A stretch of 64,000 nucleotides of DNA from assembly GCA_026874595.1 (NCBI GenBank), contig CM049320.1:46884714-46948713 (forward strand), written 5' to 3'. The notes below the pieces were generated by a model. The model did not search any database. It was not told where the DNA came from and saw nothing but the letters and a program-made list of their open reading frames with translations. This DNA is from Sipunculus nudus (Eukaryota > Annelida > Sipuncula > Golfingiida > Sipunculidae). How positions within the stretch are numbered: position 1 is the first letter of the stretch; each line of letters opens with the position of its first letter. Shown one piece after another: positions 45,419 to 56,832 of the stretch. A program made the translations under genes and the position numbers.

Positions 45419-47116
45419 CTAGAATACGGGTAGTCGACAAGCGACTACGTGTATCCGCCAAAATCAGAGGACGGGTGAAGTGAGGCATGGATTGAGTGGC
45501 AAGGGGAAACACACATCACATAAACATGACTGTAGGTGGCGCCACCTGTTATTTGAATGAGAAACTATTCAAGATGTATACACATGCAAAATCCCATGAA
45601 GAAAAGTCAAACCACTGCAGAGATAGGAGTGATTTTATCCCACAGCAGACAAACAGATGGATGCTGTGCAAAAATGGCTGCAGGTGGCGCCACCATTTTT
45701 GTGTATGTTATAAAGATATCCAAGGGCTACATTTGTGTAAAAAATTTTTCCTGATCAGTCTAACGGTTCCTGAGATATGAGCTTGGATGTCTGCGGCATT
45801 AACGTGAATGTAGGTTGGCCACCTGTCAAAAACTCAAGAAACCTATCCAAGATGTATACACATGCAAAATCTCATGGGGAAAGTCAAACCACTGCAGAGA
45901 TAGGAGTGATTTTATCCCAAGGCAGACAAACAGATGGATGCTGTGCAAAAATGGCTGCAGGTGGCGCCACCATTTTTGTGTATGTTATAAAGATATCCAA
46001 GGGCTACATTTGTGTAATTTTTTTTCCTGATTGGTCAAAGGAGTCCAGAGATATAAGCATTAATGTCTGCAGCATGAACGTGAATGTAGGTGGCGCCACC
46101 TGTCATAAAATCAAGTCAGCTATGCGGGGTGTATACACATGTCGAATTTCAGGTAATTTGGTCAAACCACTGCAGAGATATGAGTGATTTTAACCCAAGG
46201 CAGACAAACAGATGGACGCTGTGCGAAAATGGCTGCAGGTGGCGTCACCATTTTTGTGTATGTTATAAAGCTATCCAAGGGCTACATTTGTGTAAAAAAT
46301 TTTCCCTGATCAGTCAAACAGTTCTAGAGATATAAGCTTGGATGTCCGCAGCGTTAACGTGAAGGTAGGTGGCGCCACTTGTAATAAAATCAAGCAAGCT
46401 ATCTAGGATGTATATGCATGCCGAATTTCAGGTGAATTAGTCAAACCACTGCAGAGATATGAGTGATTTTAACCTAAGGCAGACAAACAGATGGATGCTG
46501 TGCAAAAATGACTGCAGGTGGCGCCACCATTTTTGGGTATGTTATGAAGCTATCCAAGGGCTACATTTGTGTAAAAAAATTTTTCCTGATCGGTCAAACG
46601 GTTCCCGAGATATGAGCTTGGATATCTGCAGCGTTAACGTGAATGTAGGTGGGCCACCTGTCAACAACTCAAGAAACCTATCTAGGATGTATACGCATGC
46701 TGAATTTTAGATGAATTAGTCAAACCACTGCAGAGATATGAGTGATTTTAACCCAAGGCAGATGAACAGATGGACACTGTGCAAACATGGTTGCAGGTGG
46801 CGCCACCTTTTTTGTGTATGTTATAAAGCTATCCGAGGGCTACATTTGTGTAAAAATTTTTTCCCAATCGGTCAAACGGTACCCGAGATATGTGGGTATA
46901 TGTATGGAAACAGACGCACAAATGGACGCTGGGCAGAGAGGAAAGGTCAGAGGTTAAGGTCACTTGGTTAGGCACCAGTTCACATGTGACCCGATAATTT
47001 GTGTAAGTTTGGGAAAAATCCGCCCAGTAGTCTCAGAGGAGTTCTCTGGAAACGAACGCGGCAGCGGGGGCCGCGGCGGCGACAGCGGCGGGCGGATGAA
47101 CCAGGTCAAAAACATA
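45419..47116 (+). repeat. R3 repeat, near complete, six dimers
   Basis: It starts CTAGAATACGGGTAGTCG with the complete GTAGTCG/CGACTAC hairpin and GTGTATCCGCC. Palindromes lie at 45535, 45683, 45813, 45960, 46089, 46238, 46368, 46517, 46648 and 46796, alternating 129-131 and 147-149 bp apart. The 3' part has a CGG-rich block (47057-47095) and 'aaaaacatag', where it is cut off at 47116 before the GGCGGATACA end. Open frames up to 136 codons come from the repeat units. Confidence 0.85.
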
Positions 47117-47210
47117 GTCACTGTCACTTGGTCATTTATTACTCTATTTATTTACGACTTAATGGAGAATTATAAGGTTAGTGCAAGGACCAATGGGTCC
47201 AACACAGAAA

Positions 47211-48859
47211 CAAGGGACCATGGGTCACAGCACTCAGCTGAATAAACTTGTCTTCCGCTCATATCATGTCAAATTATAATCATAACATTTTTTGGGGGGG
47301 GGGCTACAGACACTGTACTGGGTTTTCTTGAGGCAAACAATACTTAACATGGTGAAAGAAAACTTGAACAAAAGCTACTCTTTCCAATATTTAGTCTGAA
47401 ATTAAAAATTTTATAAGATTAGGTCCTTATGTGTATGGTAGAGCTTCTGTTTATACATATTTATATTTTAAATTGTAATCCTAATTGTGAATGCTAAGGG
47501 CTAATTCTCATACTTCATTAGTTTCTAACTCTATTAACAGTGATGCTGTGAACTCAAGCCATATGCAGTGCATGTGGTCACAGCATGATATAGACTGGTG
47601 AGCAAACCAGCCTGTGTCTACACATGGCTGATTAAGGGTCTCAAACTGTGTGTTTTGTCAAACTGATGTATGTGCTCTTAGCTCAGCACATATGCCTTTA
47701 TATTTAATGATATTCAGTTCATATGTACTTTGCTATTAGTTTTAACAGAAACCAGATTTTCTAAATCATTCCTTTTGTTACTATGAAGATAATTGTTATA
47801 TTAATGAAATCAAGAAATGTCTATAAATTTGGACTGCAGTATCATTGCCATTTATTACATAAATAGTAAATACTATGTACTCATTTTGAGCACACATGTT
47901 CATATAACATCTATCTTTGATCAGTGTAAAATTCAGAGAAATCTATGCAGTAACTTTTAAATTATGAGTATATTTGTATATGATCTAGAACACAGAATTC
48001 TTAATCTTAGTTCATTTATCTAGCCTATCTAGATAGCGTAGGTCAGTTGTAAACTGACCAATGAGCTCCCTGCTGGCAGTTATTAAATGAGGCCAGCAGG
48101 GACTGTTAATTAGCAGTCAGGCAGCAGACACAGGGAGTCCAGCACCAGCCAGCCAGCCATTACAATGTTTGATGCACGTCATATTTGTTTGTAACTGGAA
48201 TCAGTAAATTGTGAATAAAGGCTTGTGAAACTACAAGATTGTTCTGTCAAGATCCCGCGTGACAATATGTGTATATGCTGTGAAAGTTAAATGAACAGTG
48301 ATAACAGGGGGAAATGTTCCATGGTCAAAGTTTAAGTAAAAATTTAAGTTATTGATTTTACAATAATGCTAATAAAAATTACAAAATTCTAATCTAATTT
48401 CTGGCATACGATCAAATCTTAATTAAATAAGCTATAAACCTGAAAAGGACTCAAAAGCTTCAACAGTTATCATGTTCAGTGAGTAATATCTTTCCTGATT
48501 TTTTTGACTAGGTACCATATGTTAGGCCCATAACTGGCTAGTACATATGAAATATATGGAGGAATAGTTATGCAAAATATAGCAAAACAACATTGGTGGC
48601 TTTCATGGTAGGCAATCAATCTTAAAGTGTAACAAGGCTTGTTGTAAACAATACTAGACTTGGTCTTGTAATAGTGAATATAAGCTTTAATTTTTTTTTA
48701 ACAACTGCTTTCAAATTTCAGATTACATAAGATAAAAACATTATCTATCCATTATGTGAAAAACTAGATGTGGTCAAACAATGGTCCTCAGAGGGCCCCG
48801 CATTTCTGGTAGTACTGGACTAGTTAACATATGGGTAAATATTTCAGTTTATAGTTTAA
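47211..48859 (+). repeat. R1 repeat interrupted by an LTR-like segment
   Basis: The head is CAAGGGACCATGGGTCACAG with CTCAGCTG. The R1 body follows to 47435 and resumes at 48274 ('tatgctgtgaaagttaaat', 'aaatgttccatggtcaaag'). It has no R1 3' hairpin and fades into unmatched text by about 48800. A short G run is at 47290-47298. Confidence 0.6.
47436..48265 (+). mobile_element. LTR-like element, 830 bp
   Basis: It splits an R1 body and is flanked by the direct repeat TATGTGTA (47428-47435 and 48266-48273). That repeat is perfect over 8 bp but of low complexity. It starts TGGTAGAGC and ends GTGACAA. Near the 3' end there is a TATTAAA (about 48081), a 10-bp hairpin (CCCTGCTGGC and GCCAGCAGGG, about 48069-48103), and AATAAA at 48214. 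This order is like the promoter and polyadenylation parts of an LTR. A related segment is at 34989-36781. There is no coding sequence. Confidence 0.55.
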
Positions 48860-51594
48860 CGAGGCCTACAGGTTTAATGACAAGGGACCCATGGGTCACA
48901 GCGCTCAGCTGTTATATATGATAAAAAAATATGATTTGGAAATGAGGCACATGCTTGTTTTGTGTGGTAATAAATAAAAGCTTTATTATGAGTTGTTGGT
49001 GTTTAGTTTATGTATGATTTTGATAGTATCTTTGGAGACAGGGAAGAGGACTGATTTCAATTATTTTATTGACAAATGGAGTGCTATTGTCACACAGATT
49101 CTGACTTGGCCATATAACTTATAATATAATATAAGAGATTAACTATTTCTTAAAATTTAATAACAAATATTGTGCCAAATGTAATTTTTATCAAAAATAA
49201 TAAGAAAATCATGATTTAAAAAAAATATATATAACTGATATGATTATTAAAATAATATTATAGAATATATTCATGAATGCATTCATGAATACATTTTGAA
49301 AATATTTGCACTGGTATTCATATACTTTCATTTTTACTTTAATTCCCATTCTGATGTGAGACATTTTATAATGATTCATATTCGTATTCAAATACATTTG
49401 CAAAGTATTTGCACCATATCTGGTATTTATTCAGTTTTAGCCAATCAATTATGTTGAGAATCCAGAATATACAAAATTCACAAATTTAAATAATGATCAT
49501 GACTACCTGGTTTTATGACTTTTATTTATATTGAAAAAATAAATGTAATATATTCACTTTGGACTACTTTCATATCAATCAACACACTAAACACAGTAGG
49601 AATCTAGATTAATATTATCAACTGCATCTTTGTCTATCATTAATTTCCTTCATATGATCCCTAATGATTGGTAATGAATAATATGATTTATTTTTGTTAT
49701 CATTAAAAAAATTGAACTGAAAAATACCATAGGTGACTGCATGGTGTTATTTGGAATACTTGACATTCTATCCATCCATACAAGATTCTTACATCATCAG
49801 TAACTGCAAGATAATTTCCTGTTACTCATCAACTAACAAATTCCTTTTCTATTAATTTTTCTTTAATTTGTTATTAAAAACAATAAAAATTGATTAATTT
49901 ATAGTTTCTTGTTATGTTGTTGGTCAAAACAACTATTAGATAAGTTGGGTTGGACACCTAGATCAACTGTGGCTGGCCATAAGCTGCCTGGCTGCCCCAG
50001 TGTATGCTTCGCTCAAGCGTGCATAATTTGCTGAAAGGTCAATAAGGTCAACATACAGGTGACTGAAGAGGGGCTTGGGACAGTCTGGTTTTGACATGGT
50101 CTCATAAAAACATTAATAAAAGCTACAATTTTTGGCCATTTTCTTTCAGCTTTCTAAACTAAAAAGCTGAAATCCTTTTGTATGCATGATATGAAAATTA
50201 TATCAACAGTGCTCCATGTGCCATGGTCAAATTTGGGCAAAATTTTAGGTACTAATTTTATATTTATACTAATAACTTATAAAATTTGAAAAATTCAGAA
50301 ATAGTTTTGGGTATTCAATTGAATTTTGATTAAATAATGTTACATCCCTGACAAAAAATCTCTAGCTTCAGCAATACTCCATTGAATTTTTAAGAAGTAA
50401 ATATATTTCTTGATTTTTTACAAAGTGCATTATGTTTGGGTCCATAACTTAAAACAATTAAGCAATACTGACTTCATTTCTAGCATGTGCATAGCGAATG
50501 TATAGAGAAATATGTATATTATATATGATCAAAGTTAGATCAGTGGTTTTGATATTAGGCAGTCTTAAATTGTAACAATGATTTTTAATGGAAAAATGAA
50601 GTTTTTCATTAATATCTAAAAGGAATTAAGCCCTAGTGACTAAATTCTTGGCATGGTAGGGTATTTTGGGAGACATCTAACTGTATGCAAAAAAATTTAG
50701 GAACTGAGAGCTGAAGCTGGGGAGCTGAGCTCTAGCAAACTGCATAACACTAGCTTGATGTAAATAATATGTGACATGGTGCTTGAAAACTTGAAAAAAA
50801 ATCTACAGTCTTTGATCAACTGGTTTCAAATTTTTGGTGTTAACAGATGAAATGCTAACAAAAACATGCTGTGAAAATTAAATCCACAGCATTTACAGGA
50901 AAAAATTGTGCCATGGTCAAATTTGGGCAAAATTTAAGATACCAATTTTTTATTTTTGCTAATATTTTAAAAAATTTAAAGGTCTAATTTTGGGTATACA
51001 GTTTAATTTTTATTAATTAAAGTTATATTACTGGAAAAAAAAGTCCTTAGCTTTAACATGTTTTGTGTTAAGTGATCAAATATCTTTAATGATTTTTTAC
51101 AAAATGCATTATGTTTGGGCACATAACTTTTTTAAAGTATATAATACAGACCTAAATTCTGGCATGTACATAGGAACTATATAGAGGAATATTTATGGTA
51201 AATATGAGGAAAAACAGATGAGTGGTTTTGATATTAGGCAGTCCTGAAGTGTGAAAATAAGTTTTTAGTAAAAAATTGAGGTTTTCCCTTAATTTCTCAA
51301 AGGATCGAAGTTGCAAAGACCCAGCTTTCGGCTTGGTAGGAGATCTTGGGAACATCTAACATTATGCTGAATTTTGGATTCCTAGGTCTTACGGTTTCAA
51401 AACGTGCCAGTTTAACGGATGGACAGACAGCCGACGGACAAAGGACCACGACTATAGCTCAGATTACTTATAGTCAGCTGAGCTAAAATCCTGTGCAATG
51501 GGATATACATCAGGTATAATGCTTCCATAATAACATGCACCAATTACACAAACATAACTCCTGAAATACTTGCATTGTTGTAGACAACAGAAAA
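48860..51594 (+). repeat. R2 5' fragment split by R1-A
   Basis: The R2 head lies at 48860-48880 (CGAGGCCTACAGGTTTAATG plus A). It continues at 51487 as AATCCTGTGCAATGGG, matching 10332-10355 (GCGAACCTGTGCATTGGG) with the same number of bases. It was therefore interrupted by the R1-A at 48881-51486 without loss or duplication. The R2 text fades out near 51594. Confidence 0.7.
48881..51486 (+). repeat. R1-A repeat, complete (2.6 kb)
   Basis: It starts CAAGGGACCCATGGGTCACA with GCTCAGCTG and ends with the hairpin and CTAA at 51486. It is collinear with 25283-27904 and with 37775-41252 minus its hAT MITE. Subregions in order are an AT-rich head, 'ctaatgattggtaatgaata', 'gttgggttggacacc', 'gtgccatggtcaaa', 'ctgagctctagcaaactgca', a second 'gtgccatggtcaaa', the GGAC microsatellite and the hairpin. 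The central kilobase thus holds two diverged copies of the same roughly 600-bp body. No reading frame is conserved between copies. Confidence 0.85.
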
Positions 51595-51595
51595 A

Positions 51596-51709
51596 CAAGG
51601 GACCCATGAGTCACGGCGCTCAGCTGAATGTGACAGATATAATTGTATCACCATTCTTGTATGTAGGTCTGCAAGATTTCATTTTGACAGATGTAATTTT
51701 TTGTATTAA
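51596..51709 (+). repeat. R1 5'-head fragment, host of the next R3
   Basis: CAAGGGACCCATGAGTCACG and GCTCAGCTG are followed by 'tgtgacagatataattgtat', as in the copy at 56486. At 51709 ('ttgtattaa') an R3 begins. The copy at 56586 shows the uninterrupted text ('ttgttttaattatg'), so R3 entered between A and T. Confidence 0.7.
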
Positions 51710-53407
51710 CTAGAATACGGGTAGTCGACAAGCGACTACGTGTATCCGCCTAAATCAGAATGGAATGGGTGAAGTGAGGCATGGATTGAGTGGCAAGGGG
51801 AAATAGAGTGAAGTGTTGCAAATTAGCATGGATGTCTGCAGCCAAATTGTGTATGTAGGTTGCCCCCCCCCCCCCACCACAAAATCCAGAAAGCCGTCCA
51901 AGTTGTATACATATGCAAAATTTAAGGCAGATAAGTCAAACCACTACATGTATATGAGTGATTTTAGCCTGTGGCAGACAAACAGATGGACGGTGAGCAA
52001 AAATGGTTGCAGGTGGCACCACCAGTTTTGCGTATGATAAAGAGCTATGTGAGAACTATACACATGCAAAACTTTGGCCCAATCGGTCAAACGGTTCCAA
52101 AGATATGAGCTTGGATGTCTGCTGCATAAACTAGAATGCAGGTGGTGCTACCTGTCATAAAATCAAGAGAGCTGTCAGGGATGTATAAACCAGCAAAATT
52201 TTAGGCAGATATGTCAAACCACTGCCGAGATATGAGTGATTTTATCCCATGCCAGACAAACAGACGGGAGCTGTGCAAAAATGGTTGCAGGTGGCGCCAC
52301 CAGTTTTGCGTATGATAAAGAGCTATGTGAGAACTATACACATGCAAAAGTTTGGCCCAATCGGTCAAACAGTTCCCAAGATATGAGCTTGGATGTCTGC
52401 TGCATAAACTAGAATGCAGGTGGTGCCACCTGTCATAAAATCAAGAGAGCTGTCGGAGATGTATAAACCTGCAAAATTTAAGGCAGATATGTCAAACCAC
52501 TGCAGAGATATGAGTGATTTTATCCCATGGCAGACAAACAGATGGGAGCTGTGCAAAAATGGCTGCAGGTGGCGCCACCAGTTTTGCGTATGATAAAGAC
52601 CTATGTGAGATCTATACACATGCTAAATTTTGGCCCAATTGGTCGAAAGGTTCCCGAGATATGAGCTTGGATGTCTGCAGCGTACACTAGAATGTAAGTG
52701 GTGCCACCTGTCATAAAATCAAGAAAGCTATCCAGGATGTATAAAACTGCAAAATTTTTGGCAGATATGTCAAACCACTGCCAAGATGTGAGTGACTTTA
52801 TTGCACGGCAGACAAACAGACAGACGCTGTGCAAAAATGGTTGCAGGTGGTGCCACCAGTTTTGCATTTGATAAAGATCTATGTTAGATCTATACACATG
52901 CAAAATTTTGGCCCGATCGGTCAAACGGTTCCCAAGATATGAGCTTGAATGTCATCAGCGTGAACATGAATGTATGTGGTGCCTCCTGTCATAAAATCAA
53001 GAAAGCTATCCAGGATGTATAAAACTGCAAAATTTTAGGTAGATATGTCAAACCACTGCCGAGATATGAGTGACATTATTGCACGGCAGACAAACAGACA
53101 GACGCTGTGCAAAAATGGTTGCAGGTGGCGCCACCAGTTTAGCGTATGATAAAGAGCTATGTTAGATCTATATACATGCAAAATTTTGGCCCGATCGGTC
53201 AAACGGTTCCCGAAATATGAGCTTGGATGTCATCAGCGTGAATGAGAATGTAGGTGGCGCCACCTGTCATAAAATCAAGAAAGCTATCCAGGATGTATAC
53301 GCATGCCGAATTTCAGGTGAATTAGTCAATTCACTGCAGAGATATGAGTGATTTTAACCAAAGGCAGATGAACAGATGGACACTGTGCAAACATGGTTAC
53401 AGGTTAC
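51710..53407 (+). repeat. R3 repeat with perfectly regular dimers
   Basis: It starts CTAGAATACGGGTAGTCG with its hairpin. Palindromes at 52012, 52141, 52290, 52419, 52568, 52697, 52846, 52975, 53124 and 53253 are spaced alternately 129 and 149 bp, a 278-bp dimer with no length change over 1.2 kb. Several palindromes show C-to-T or G-to-A changes at the central CG. A C run lies at 51862-51875. The 3' end is replaced by R4 near 53407. Confidence 0.88.
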
Positions 53408-54012
53408 GATGGACAAGTTAAGGAGCCGTAAAACAGTCAAATGTAGGTCAACTGGGACGAAACGCGAACTCGATCTGTAACTGGTCATTATCTGCCCACA
53501 CACCAAAAATCAGGCCAATATCTGTAGGCATTGCGATAAAAAGTCCGTACATGTGTATTTGTCATGAAAATTTCTATTTTTGATAAAATTTTCTAAGTTA
53601 AGGAGCCGTAAAACGGTCAAAAGTAGGTCAACCTGGACGAAACGCGAACTCGATCTGTAACTGGTCATTATCTGCCCACACACCAAAAATCAGGCCAATA
53701 TCTGCAGGCATTTCGAAAAAAAGTCCGTACATGTGTATTTGTCATGAAAATTTCTATTTTTCATGAAATCTTCTAAGTTAAGGAGCTGTAAAATGGTCAA
53801 AAGTAGGTCAACCCGGACGAAACGTGAACTCGATCTGTAACTGGTCATTATCTGCCCACACACCAAAAATCAGGCCAATATCTGCAGGCATTGCAAAAAA
53901 AAGTCTGTACAACTGTTTATTTCGGAATGACGGAATGACAGAATGACGGAATGACGGAATGAAGGACATGGGTAAAACTATATGCCCCGGCCACTTTGTG
54001 GCGGGGGCATAA
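53408..54012 (+). repeat. R4 array (three 180-bp units) and terminal hairpin
   Basis: The marker 'gtaactggtcattatctgcc' occurs at 53477, 53657 and 53837, exactly 180 bp apart. The array runs into a GGAATGAC microsatellite. It then ends in a hairpin (TATGCCCC, G, GCCAC; loop TTT; GTGGC, G, GGGGCATA; 53981-54011) followed by AAAAATC. No 5' terminus was identified. The minus frames at 53808-54099 come from the array. Confidence 0.85.
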
Positions 54013-54364
54013 AAATCGAAAAATACAGGTGGCGCCACCAGTCTGCAGGAAGTGATGGAACATCTCATGATCAATATGTATGCCAAAAATCATGACCATC
54101 AGTCAAGTAGTTAATGAGATATTGAAGTTTTTTTGTATGAAATTTTTTACTTTTCTGGGGGGTACTTTGGGGCCCCATAGCTCGAAGGATATGGGTAACA
54201 GAGACCTAATTTCTGGTTTCCAAGGAGATTTTTCATGGACCTCTCAGAATCCTAAGTTACAAGGTTCTAGGTTCAGCGGTTACGATTTGTGCCTGGTTAA
54301 CGGACGGACAGGCGGACAGACGGACGACGGACAATGAGTGATCGCTGAAAGTCATCTGAGCTAA
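54013..54364 (+). repeat. GGTGGCGCCACC unit, 155-bp unit and R1 3' end
   Basis: An isolated GGTGGCGCCACC at 54029 starts a unit resembling 32478-32590. Then comes one 155-bp unit ('ggcccc-atagctcgaaggat'), a GGAC microsatellite (54300-54335), and a degraded R1 end (GTCATCTGAGCTAA). Confidence 0.65.
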
Positions 54365-54369
54365 AAATC

Positions 54370-55523
54370 AGTACATATGCATATGTTATGAAAATTTCTA
54401 TTTTTCAAGAAACTTTCTATGTTCAGGAGCAGTCAAATGGTCAAAAGTAGGTCAACTGGGACAAAACAAGAACTCGATCTGTAACTGGTCATTATCTGCC
54501 TACACACAAAAAATCAGGCCCGTATCTGCAGGCACTGCGAAAAAAGTCCATACATGTGCACTTTTTTATGAAATTTTCTATGTTAGAGCACTGTAAAATG
54601 GTCAAAAGTAGGTCAACTGGAACAAAACATGAACTCAATCTGTAACTGGTCATTATCTGCCCACACACCAAAAATCAGGCCAATATCTGCAGGTATTGCG
54701 AAGAAAAGTCTGTACAAGTGTATTTGTCATGAAAATTTATATTTTACATGAAATTTTCTATGTTCAGGAGCTGTAAAACAATCAAAAGTAGGTCAACTGG
54801 GACGAAATGCGAACTCGATCTGTAACTGGTCAAAATCTGCCCACACACCAAAAATCAGGCCAATATCTGCAGGCATTGCGAAATAGAAGTCTGTACATGT
54901 GAATTTGTCATGAAATTTCATATTTTTCATGAAATTTTCTATGTTCAGGAGCCGTAAAACGGTCAAAAGTAGGTCAACCGGGATGAAATGCGAACTCGAT
55001 CTGTAACTGGTCTATATCTGCCCACACACCTAAAATCAGGCCAATATCTACAGGCATTGCGAAAAAAAGTCTGTACATGTGTATCTGTCATGAATATTTC
55101 TATTTTTCATGAAATTTTCTAAGTTAAGGAGGCGTAAAAGGTTCAAAAGTAGGTCAACCGGGACAAAACGCGAACTCAATCTGTAACTGGTCATTATCTG
55201 CCCACACACAAAAAATCAGGCCAATTTCTGCAGGCATTGCGAAAAAAAGTCTGTACATGTGTATTTGTCATGAAAATTTCTATTTTTCATGAAATTTTCT
55301 ATGTTCAGGAGCCTTAAAACGGTCAAAAGTAGGTCAACCGGGACGAAATGTGAACTCGATCTGTAACTGGTCTATATCTGCCCACACACCAAAAATCAGG
55401 CCAATATCTGCAGGCACTGCGAAAAAAAGTCCGTACAACTGTTTGATTTCGGAATGACGGAAGGACGGAATGACGGACATGGGTAAAACTATATGCCCCG
55501 GCCACTTTGTGGCGGGGGCATAA
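54370..55523 (+). repeat. R4 array (six units) and terminal hairpin
   Basis: The 'gtaactggtc' markers lie at 54481, 54642, 54822, 55002, 55182 and 55362, so all but the first spacing is exactly 180 bp. The end repeats that of the first R4 array: a GGAATGAC/GGACGG microsatellite and the identical hairpin at 55492-55522. The host sequence after it belongs to the endonuclease remnant. Confidence 0.87.
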
Positions 55524-55603
55524 AAATCAAAATAATTATGGATAAGTAGAAAACTGATATGTTTTTGGAAGCAGTTGTTGCTGAACAGGAGAGGAAACAG
55601 AAT

Positions 55604-55870
55604 GTCTCAAAATGTATCTATAGAGAAGAAATTGTAGATTAAGCTATAAGAAGTTGCCTTGTTTGTTCTGAATTGAAGAATGGGGGTACATGCTAATAAT
55701 ATCTTGTGATCTGACCATGTGTTTTCTAATATTGAAACTGAAGCATTTAAACAGTTAGTAAAGACCAGATCTATGGTATTTCCATGGTCACTGGTTGGTT
55801 CTCTGACTAGTTGTTGACATATAAAGAGTTGACATAATTGTGTCAATTTAGTGTAATATATTATATAAGA
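55604..55870 (-). pseudogene. APE-type endonuclease C-terminal remnant, copy 1
   Basis: The minus frame encodes KLTQLCQLFICQQLVREPTS and then DHGNTIDLVFTN, followed by NTWSDHKILLA. The TIDLVFT and SDHK motifs mark the C-terminal half of the endonuclease/exonuclease/phosphatase fold found in non-LTR retrotransposons and in endonuclease-bearing Helentrons. The upstream half, with the GDFN motif, is missing. It is about 90% like copy 2 at 56833 by eye. Which kind of element it came from cannot be settled here. Confidence 0.75.
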
Positions 55871-55949
55871 ATTCTTTAGAAGCACAAGATTTCCGCTGCC
55901 TTGGGAGCGTACATAAACAGTCTCCGGTGGCCAAAACACCTATGGCACA

Positions 55950-56485
55950 GGCTATGCCTGATGTTAACAGCACTTATTTTAATGACATGGTCTTCTATAC
56001 TTGGTTAAAAGCTACAGTTTTTTATCAACTGCTTTCAAATTTAAGACCTTAAAAGCTTACATCCATATAAGTGCATCCTATGAAATAAAATAAAAAGTGC
56101 TTACAGGCAAAGATGTGCAACCATTCAAGTTGGGCAAAATTTATGGCATGGATTTTAAGCTAATTACTTTTACCAAAATAACAAGAGAACTGCATACACG
56201 CATAATACACCTGTTGTGTATCCAGTGACCTCTGACCTCATTAAATATGCATGAATTTTTATTTTAAAGTAAAATTTATGTGGCTGGTTGATGAAAGCAA
56301 GTTTTTTCCTGAAGAAAGTTTCCGTATGGGGAGCCATCTTGTCAAGGTAGCATTTGCACAAGGCACGCTGTGATGGAATAGGTGGCTGTTCTGTTTACCA
56401 CCCACCGCGTACAGCCATTAAAAAAAATCTTAATAGAACACCAGGGCATATCGGCACACGGCTGCGCTCAAACTAAATTTAAAAA
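55950..56485. repeat. R1 body fragment, then an unassigned stretch
   Basis: Positions 55975-56165 match the R1 body ('aaaagctacagttttttatc', 'agttgggcaaaatttat'). From 56166 to 56485 I recognise nothing. This part has a moderately GC-rich segment (56320-56470), and the open frames on both strands are short. Confidence 0.45.
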
Positions 56486-56757
56486 CAAAGGACCCATGGG
56501 TCACGGCGCTCAGCTAACTGTGACAGATATAATTGTATCACCATTGTTTTATGTAGCTCTGTAAGATTTCATTTTGACAGATGTAACTTTTTGTTTTAAT
56601 TATGAAGTTAAGCAGAATAGTAATATTGAAGTATTAGTATTTCAAATATGTACAAGAATGAGTGTCTAAAATATTGCATTGGGAATGACCAGATGTTGTA
56701 AATTGCAGAGGAAAGAAGTGGTGATTTGCAAGTATAAAAATACACATTTAATAAATA
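56486..56757 (+). repeat. R1 5'-head fragment
   Basis: CAAAGGACCCATGGGTCACG is followed by GCTCAGCTA and by the same 'tgtgacagatataattgtat' block as at 51627. It is the uninterrupted counterpart of the R3 insertion site at 51709. It breaks into endonuclease-related sequence near 56758. Confidence 0.65.
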
Positions 56758-56832
56758 AAAATAATTATGAAAAAGTAGAAAACTGATATGTTTTGGGAAG
56801 CAGTTGTTGCTGAATGGGAGAGGAAACAAAAT

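Noticed and set aside
45496-46971. Overlapping open frames up to 136 codons with recurring peptides, such as QTNRWMLCKNGCRWRHHF
   Set aside because: They follow the R3 repeat units, occur in several frames at once, and recur wherever R3 occurs. The unit length (278 bp) is not a multiple of three, so no long protein can be built.
48860-51594. Segmental duplication as the sole explanation for the repeated R1-A blocks
   Set aside because: The flanks of each copy differ, and two copies interrupt other repeats precisely, which points to insertion rather than duplication of a larger block.
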